Shown here piece after piece: positions 59,059-64,000 of a stretch of 64,000 bases of DNA; position 1 is the stretch's first letter, and every line of letters starts with the position of its first letter. Source of the stretch: an uncultured Lachnospiraceae bacterium (GTDB taxonomy: Bacteria; Bacillota; Clostridia; Lachnospirales; Lachnospiraceae); NCBI GenBank assembly GCA_910585965.1, contig CAJUHH010000005.1:148739-212738 (forward strand), in the 5' to 3' direction. The position numbers and the translations under genes were made by a program. Below the pieces are notes generated by a model that saw nothing but the letters and a program-made list of their open reading frames with translations, searched no databases and was not told where the DNA came from.

Positions 59059-59978
59059 TGAAAATAGCGATAGGACCATCATCTTTTGGAGAGGCAAGCA
59101 GCGAACCGATAGAATTATTGAAAAAATATGGGATAGAAATTATTCCGAATCCATATGGACGCAGACTGACAGAGGATGAAATTATAGAGCATTTGAAAGG
59201 TGTGGATGGACTGATTGCAGGTCTGGAACCTTTAAACCAGAAGGTTTTGGATGCCTCCAAAGAAAGTCTGAAAGCAATAGCAAGAGTGGGCATTGGGATG
59301 AATAACGTGGATATTCCTTATGCACAGTCAGTAGGGATTAAAGTATCAAATACACCTGACGGCCCGACGGAATCAGTAGCTGAAATGACATTAACGGCAC
59401 TTCTTTCTTTGTTGAGGATGGTTCCACAGACAAATAAAAAGCTCCATGAGGGCGAATGGAAGAAAATGATAGGAAGAAGCTTGAACGGCCTGAATGTAGG
59501 GATTATAGGTTACGGAAGAATTGGAAGAAAATTCAGAAAAGTTTTGTCGGGCTTTTCATGCCAGGTATTTATTTTTGATCCCTACCTGCAAGAAGATTCA
59601 TCGATAGATAAAAAAGATGTAAGATGCGATACGCTAAAAGAATTACTGGAAAACGCTGATGTTATTAGTTTTCATGCAGCCGGTGCGGAAGAAATGATCG
59701 GAATAGAAGAAGTCAACCAAATGAAAGATGGAGTAATCATCTTAAATTCCGCAAGGGGAGAATTAATTAATGAAGAGGCGCTGGTAAAGGGACTGGATTC
59801 TGGAAAGATACAAGGCTTATGGCTTGATGCATTTTGGCAGGAACCTTATAAAGGGGCTTTGCTTAAATATGATAATGTATTATTGACGCCTCATGTCGGA
59901 ACATATACAGAACAGTGCAGAAAGTCGATGGAAGTGTCAGCAGTCCAGAATATATTAAAAGACTTGGGAGTGTTATAA
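59058..59978 (+). CDS. D-isomer-specific 2-hydroxyacid dehydrogenase
   Basis: 306 residues. NAD-binding GYGRIG near 151-156 and the catalytic triad R233 (NSARGEL), E262 (WQEPY) and H279 (LTPHVGT) are intact. It resembles 3-phosphoglycerate dehydrogenase in the catalytic half but lacks the ACT domain. Probable reaction: NAD-linked oxidation or reduction of a 2-hydroxy/2-keto acid precursor of the activated sugar. TAATG overlaps on both sides. Confidence 0.9.
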   Translation: MKIAIGPSSFGEASSEPIELLKKYGIEIIPNPYGRRLTEDEIIEHLKGVDGLIAGLEPLNQKVLDASKESLKAIARVGIGMNNVDIPYAQSVGIKVSNTPDGPTESVAEMTLTALLSLLRMVPQTNKKLHEGEWKKMIGRSLNGLNVGIIGYGRIGRKFRKVLSGFSCQVFIFDPYLQEDSSIDKKDVRCDTLKELLENADVISFHAAGAEEMIGIEEVNQMKDGVIILNSARGELINEEALVKGLDSGKIQGLWLDAFWQEPYKGALLKYDNVLLTPHVGTYTEQCRKSMEVSAVQNILKDLGVL

Positions 59979-60745
59979 TGCAAAAGGAAAAATATCTGCA
60001 GGATGCAAAGACGGCAGCGAAAGAGGCCGGGAAGTATTTAATTGGTGAAACACTAAAAGAAATTAATGTAGAACAGGACAAGGATATTAAATTATATGCG
60101 GATAAGAATTCCGAGAAAATAATCATTGATTATTTAAAAGCAAGACATGATATTCCTATATTGACGGAAGAGTCAGGAGAATTAGGGGATATTGGCGAGG
60201 GATTATATTGGGTCGTTGATCCAATTGACGGGACATATAATTTCTTTAAGGGGCTGGATTTATGCTGCGTTTCGATTGCTTTATGGAAAGGAAGCGATCC
60301 GGTGCTTGGGGTAATTTACGAGTTCAAAAATGACAGGCTATATTATGGGATTGTTGGGGAAGGCGCCTGGTGCAACGGAAAAAGCATATCGACATCAGAA
60401 ATTGCCGAACTGGGAAAAGCCAGCTTGGCGACTGGTTTTCCTGTATATAGGGATTATTCCGATCACGCACTTACCACATTTATGGATTCTGTCCAGTGTT
60501 TTAAGAAAATAAGAATGTTTGGAACGGCGGCAACTTCTATTGTATATGTGGCATCGGGGAAAATCGATGTATATATAGAAGAAGATATTATGCTTTGGGA
60601 TGTAGCGGCAGGGGTTGCACTGGTGTTAGCGGCCGGAGGGGCGGTTAAGCTGGAACAGGGCAGCAAGAAGTGGACAAGAAAAACCATGTGTTTTGCCAAT
60701 GACAAATTGAAGGAGAAGTATTTGAATGAGATATTCAGTAATTGA
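59978..60745 (+). CDS. Inositol monophosphatase family phosphatase
   Basis: 255 residues from the ATG at 59978, which shares one base with the upstream stop; the longer frame (59915) lies inside the previous gene. DPIDGT at 81-86, the EESGE metal site and WDVAAG near the C-terminus are all present. It hydrolyses a phosphate monoester such as a sugar or polyol phosphate. With the SIS-isomerase and cytidylyltransferase it mirrors a HisB/GmhB-like phosphatase step. Confidence 0.92.
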   Translation: MQKEKYLQDAKTAAKEAGKYLIGETLKEINVEQDKDIKLYADKNSEKIIIDYLKARHDIPILTEESGELGDIGEGLYWVVDPIDGTYNFFKGLDLCCVSIALWKGSDPVLGVIYEFKNDRLYYGIVGEGAWCNGKSISTSEIAELGKASLATGFPVYRDYSDHALTTFMDSVQCFKKIRMFGTAATSIVYVASGKIDVYIEEDIMLWDVAAGVALVLAAGGAVKLEQGSKKWTRKTMCFANDKLKEKYLNEIFSN

Positions 60746-61712
60746 TAATAATGTAAAGGCTTCTGATATCCATGTAGAAGAATTGTATAATAAAGAATTG
60801 GATTATGCAAAAGAATATGTACTTTCTTTGCCCAAAGATGATAAGGGAACTATGGTTTGCCCGCTTTGTGGAGAAGTATTGGATGAGGTTGTTCTGGAAA
60901 AATGGGGCATGAAATATTATTTGTGCCGGAATACGTGGTCAGTGATATTGGATACGGCATCTTTGGGACAGGAGCTGATTAGAAATTATTTTTATGATTC
61001 AAAGCTGGCTGATTTTAGACGCTCTCCGGAATATCAGGATACTTCTTTGCTTTTTAAGAAAGATAGCTGGAAACATACGATAGATTGGGTAAACTGGCGA
61101 GTGACGCGTTATAAAGGAAAAAATAAATACAGTATTATTAACATGGGGCTGAAACAGAGAGGCTTTGCACAATTACTGGAGGAAAGCGAAATAGCAGGAG
61201 AAGTAGGTTATAAGAATTCCTTTGTGTCGGTAGATACAAAAGATAATCTGGAAAATGCAGACATCATTTGTGCAATTGATACTTTGCAGAGAGAACAAAA
61301 GCCGAAAGAGTATTTGCAAATGATTTACGATATGCTGAATAATGGTGGCTTATTGCTGTTGACCACAAGGGCAGGCATGGGTTTTGATATAGTGACGCTT
61401 CGGGGAAGTAATGAAAGCATATATCCTTTGGATCATATCTTTTTGCCTTCTGTGGAGGCCATGAAGTGTATTTTAGAGGATATTGGGTTTAAAGTATTAG
61501 AAATAACAACGCCAGGCATACTCGATATGGAGTATATTGAAAAGCAGAAGGATGAGATACCCAGGGAACAAATATTCCAAAGGTATTTATTTGGTAAAGA
61601 AGATAAGCGTTTATTAGAAAGAGTACAGACATTTTTGCAAAGTAATAATCTCAGTTCTTACATGAGAATTGTTGCAAAGAAAGACGAAGGAGACTTGGGG
61701 ACATGGCTTTAA
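60726..61712 (+). CDS. Methyltransferase-like protein with N-terminal zinc-binding knuckle
   Basis: 328 residues. C45-x2-C48 and C67 look like a zinc knuckle, but the fourth cysteine of the usual set is missing (CRNTW). The Rossmann part of a class I methyltransferase can be followed (IICAIDTLQREQKPKEYLQMIYDMLNNGGLLLLTTRAG), the 'post-I' and motif IV region of Ubie/type 11 proteins, while motif I is degraded (INMGLKQRG instead of DxGxGxG). It may bind but not transfer, or use an altered site. It overlaps the IMPase gene by 20 bases. Confidence 0.65.
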   Translation: MRYSVIDNNVKASDIHVEELYNKELDYAKEYVLSLPKDDKGTMVCPLCGEVLDEVVLEKWGMKYYLCRNTWSVILDTASLGQELIRNYFYDSKLADFRRSPEYQDTSLLFKKDSWKHTIDWVNWRVTRYKGKNKYSIINMGLKQRGFAQLLEESEIAGEVGYKNSFVSVDTKDNLENADIICAIDTLQREQKPKEYLQMIYDMLNNGGLLLLTTRAGMGFDIVTLRGSNESIYPLDHIFLPSVEAMKCILEDIGFKVLEITTPGILDMEYIEKQKDEIPREQIFQRYLFGKEDKRLLERVQTFLQSNNLSSYMRIVAKKDEGDLGTWL

Positions 61713-62710
61713 GAACTGGGATCATAGGAATGGGGACAATGGGACGCGTGAGAAAAAGGGAAATTGATAGGCATCCCGGTTTTCAATTAGTTGCAATAAG
61801 CGATATTAATGAACAGGTTGCGGATGAATTCCCTGGTATATTTTTTTCTACGAATTGGGAAGATGTACTTAAACAAAAGCTGGACGTAGTTTTTGTTTGT
61901 ACTTATAATAAAGTAATACCAAGAATTGTCATTACGGCATTGAACAAAGGCATACATGTTTTTGCAGAAAAACCGCCAGGAAGAACGGTAAGCGACGTGC
62001 TGGAGATGAAAAAGATAAAAGATAAACATCCGGATTTAATATTAAAATTTGGATTTAATCATAGATTCCATTCATCTATTCTGGAAGCTAAGGCAATTGT
62101 GGACAGCAAGATATACGGGGATATCGTATGTGCAAGAGGGGTATATGGAAAAGCTGGTGGCTTAAGTTTTGCAGAATGCTGGCGTTCGGATAAAGAAATA
62201 GCCGGTGGAGGAATACTGCTGGACCAGGGGATTCACATGCTGGATTTGCTCCGTTTCTTTATGGGCGAGTTTACACAGGTAAAAAGCTTTGTGGAGAATC
62301 TTGTATGGGATGAGATAGACTTGGAAGATAATGCATTTGCTATTATGAAGACAGCAGAAAATAAAGTGGCAATGATGCAGTCAAGCGCTACCCAGTGGAA
62401 GCATAAATTCCTTTTGGAATTAATTTTTGAGAAGGGATATATAGTGGTGGACGGTCTTCTTACAGGCTCTCGAAGCTATGGGGAAGAAAGAATTGTGTTT
62501 GCAAAGAGACAGTTTGAGGATGAAGGAATTTTGGGCAAGCCCAAGGAAGAGGAAATCCACTTTGACGAGGATCATTCATGGGAATATGAGCTGAAGGAAT
62601 TTTATGAAGCAGTGACAGGGAAAAATACACGTATTAACGGCGATATTGATGATGCGTTGGCTACAATGAAATTGGTATATACAATCTATGAAAATGCCTT
62701 GAATAAGTGA
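61703..62710 (+). CDS. Gfo/Idh/MocA family oxidoreductase
   Basis: 335 residues. NAD(P)-binding GIIGMGTMG at 6-14, the family EKPPGRT with its catalytic lysine, and GGGILLDQGIHMLDLLRFF with the histidine of the second half. These enzymes oxidise or reduce sugar hydroxyls, often on nucleotide sugars. It should modify the sugar made by this gene block. Overlaps the gene before it by ten bases. Confidence 0.92.
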   Translation: MALRTGIIGMGTMGRVRKREIDRHPGFQLVAISDINEQVADEFPGIFFSTNWEDVLKQKLDVVFVCTYNKVIPRIVITALNKGIHVFAEKPPGRTVSDVLEMKKIKDKHPDLILKFGFNHRFHSSILEAKAIVDSKIYGDIVCARGVYGKAGGLSFAECWRSDKEIAGGGILLDQGIHMLDLLRFFMGEFTQVKSFVENLVWDEIDLEDNAFAIMKTAENKVAMMQSSATQWKHKFLLELIFEKGYIVVDGLLTGSRSYGEERIVFAKRQFEDEGILGKPKEEEIHFDEDHSWEYELKEFYEAVTGKNTRINGDIDDALATMKLVYTIYENALNK

Positions 62711-62714
62711 GGGA

Positions 62715-63179
62715 ATGGCAATGGTAAAAGATAACTTTCATAATATATATCTTTATGAGAATCTTTCGGTGAATTTGAAAAAAGCAATTGAGTGTATTAC
62801 CCAAGAGTCTTTTCTGAAAAAGTTAGAGGCAGAAGAAAGGATTGATGGGGATGGATATTATGTTATGTTGCAGGAATATAATACAAAACCTGAGAACGAA
62901 GGAAGATGGGAAACACATAAAAGATATATTGATATCCAGTATATTGTATCAGGCATGGAAATGACAAAATACACAAATCTTTTAAATCTGGAAGAAATAA
63001 TAGAGAGTGATGAGGAAAGAGATTTTTATTTTTATCGCAATGCGGTCCGGGAAGACTCTATGGTTGTAAGGAGTGGTGAGTTTGTTATTTTTTTCCCGGA
63101 AGATGGGCATAAGCCGAGTCTTCATGTGGATGGGGAATTAGTGGAAGTGAAAAAGATGGTTGTGAAAGTCAGGGTTTAG
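62715..63179 (+). CDS. YhcH/YjgK/YiaL (NanQ-like) family protein
   Basis: 154 residues. EYNTKPENEGRWETHKRYIDIQYIVSG, with the conserved E, H and D/Q positions, and FFPEDGHKPSLHVDG near the end define the family. E. coli NanQ (YhcH) speeds anomer conversion of sialic acid. Here it could do the same for the CMP-activated sugar or a precursor. Two ATGs are possible (62715 and 62721). Confidence 0.88.
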   Translation: MAMVKDNFHNIYLYENLSVNLKKAIECITQESFLKKLEAEERIDGDGYYVMLQEYNTKPENEGRWETHKRYIDIQYIVSGMEMTKYTNLLNLEEIIESDEERDFYFYRNAVREDSMVVRSGEFVIFFPEDGHKPSLHVDGELVEVKKMVVKVRV

Positions 63180-63196
63180 AGCGGGAAAGGGGCATA

Positions 63197-64000
63197 ATGC
63201 TACATTATAGTGGATATTTTTTAGAAGAAACGTCTGAGATCATAGAAGGCAAGATAAACAAATGCATATTAATTGATGGAGTGCTCTTTTTGGAAGGGTG
63301 GTTATTGCCCCGGTGTAATTATGAATTGATAAAGGTATCAGTTAATGAAATTGAAGTCGGAGCGGCTGAATTGGATAAAGAAAGGGAGGATATTTATAAC
63401 CGATTCCCAATATTCAATGAAAAAAAGTCAGGATTTGGTTTAATTACTATTGTAGATGCAGAACAGAAAAATGAAGTGGTGGTAGAGGCATATAATTCTG
63501 GCAAATTGGTATGGAGACAAAAAAAGCTTGTTGATAACAATAAGGTTGGAAATGTTATTATAGAATTACTAAGTCAAAAAGAATATGATAGAATGTTTTA
63601 TATAGCAAACGTGCTAAAAGATAGGAAAAAATATGGAAACGAACTGGAGTATTTTTTAAATTATTTATTAGGCATGTTGGATGATTATAGAGATAGAATT
63701 AGTATATATCAGCTTTTATACAGATTAGGACTTTTCAATAAATCATATATGAAAAAATATATGGAAGAGATTGAAAAAGTAGAGGATATTTGGACAAGGT
63801 TATGGTTATGGGAGCAGGATATTGCGTGGATGATTTTCTATTATCCGCAATATGCTGTTGAGTCAATATATAATTGGAAAAGAGATGCATTTAAGCGGAT
63901 TGCAGAAGAATTAAGAAAAGACGAGTTTGCTTGGCTCACATTAAAGGATAATAGCGAATTATCCAATGTAGCAATTCTGGTAGAGGGGCTGGCCGACAGC
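63197..64000 (+). CDS. Shared-module protein, 3' end cut off by window
   Basis: 268 residues visible, open to the last base. The ATG at 63197 follows GGAAAGG by seven bases, 17 bases after the YhcH-like gene. The shared module spans about 29-105 (VLFLEGWLLP, EREDIYNRFPIF, SGFGL). The rest so far is helical, with conserved aromatic residues (WTRLWLWEQDIAWMIFY), and has no family I can name. The fifth copy of the module in block VI, it should belong to the same export or glycan-assembly system. Confidence 0.75.
   Translation, partial: MLHYSGYFLEETSEIIEGKINKCILIDGVLFLEGWLLPRCNYELIKVSVNEIEVGAAELDKEREDIYNRFPIFNEKKSGFGLITIVDAEQKNEVVVEAYNSGKLVWRQKKLVDNNKVGNVIIELLSQKEYDRMFYIANVLKDRKKYGNELEYFLNYLLGMLDDYRDRISIYQLLYRLGLFNKSYMKKYMEEIEKVEDIWTRLWLWEQDIAWMIFYYPQYAVESIYNWKRDAFKRIAEELRKDEFAWLTLKDNSELSNVAILVEGLADS

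Overview
The window is almost entirely a surface-polysaccharide biosynthesis region from a Gram-positive, low-to-mid GC, endospore-lineage bacterium. A Lachnospiraceae-type clostridium is the best fit. The reasons are strong AGGAGG-type ribosome binding sites, a solitary Spo0A-type DNA-binding protein, an AAA-ATPase/PD-(D/E)XK gene of a kind common in that family, and no outer-membrane genes. The species cannot be named from the sequence alone.

Block I (1-26209, + strand, tightly overlapping genes, richer in G+C) reads like a Wzx/Wzy capsule or exopolysaccharide operon. It holds a membrane protein, two Wzy-like polymerases, the initiating phosphoglycosyltransferase, a series of GT2/GT4/GT11/GT-D/GT-C glycosyltransferases, a pyruvyl transferase, a flippase, a GH88/105-like hydrolase, a radical SAM protein and a PglK-like ABC flippase. 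Block II (26213-29768, - strand) holds two GT-C membrane proteins and converges on block I at a hairpin spanning both stop codons. Block III (29971-39438, + strand) starts at its own promoter and encodes GT-C proteins with a GtrB-like polyprenyl-phosphate glycosyltransferase, UDP-glucose dehydrogenase, a third Wzy-like protein and a GT4. It ends at a strong bidirectional terminator (39482-39516). Block IV (39512-41859) has a Spo0A-C protein and an AAA-ATPase/nuclease-like protein.

Block V (41941-47713) is the most unusual part. It is a markedly AT-rich 5.77-kb cassette bounded by perfect 43-bp inverted repeats. Two inward-facing operons lie inside: a radical SAM protein plus an ATP-grasp/radical SAM fusion on +, and a pentapeptide-repeat protein plus a small membrane protein on -. 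No transposase or recombinase is visible.

Block VI (47862-64000, + strand) begins at an extended -10 promoter just outside the cassette. It encodes an ABC-transporter-dependent (Wzm/Wzt or TagG/TagH-type) system. The ABC ATPase carries a C-terminal beta-type module and a degenerate SGNH-hydrolase-like domain. Four other proteins in this block carry a version of the same module. The block continues with a run of small-molecule enzymes (cytidylyltransferase, 6-phosphogluconolactonase-like, GmhA-like isomerase, 2-hydroxyacid dehydrogenase, IMPase, methyltransferase-like, Gfo/Idh/MocA, YhcH/NanQ-like) that together suggest a CMP-activated or related unusual sugar. The window therefore shows three different lipid-linked-glycan export solutions side by side. 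No tRNA, rRNA or CRISPR was seen. No gene-free stretch exceeds 300 bases; the longest is 39851-40137.
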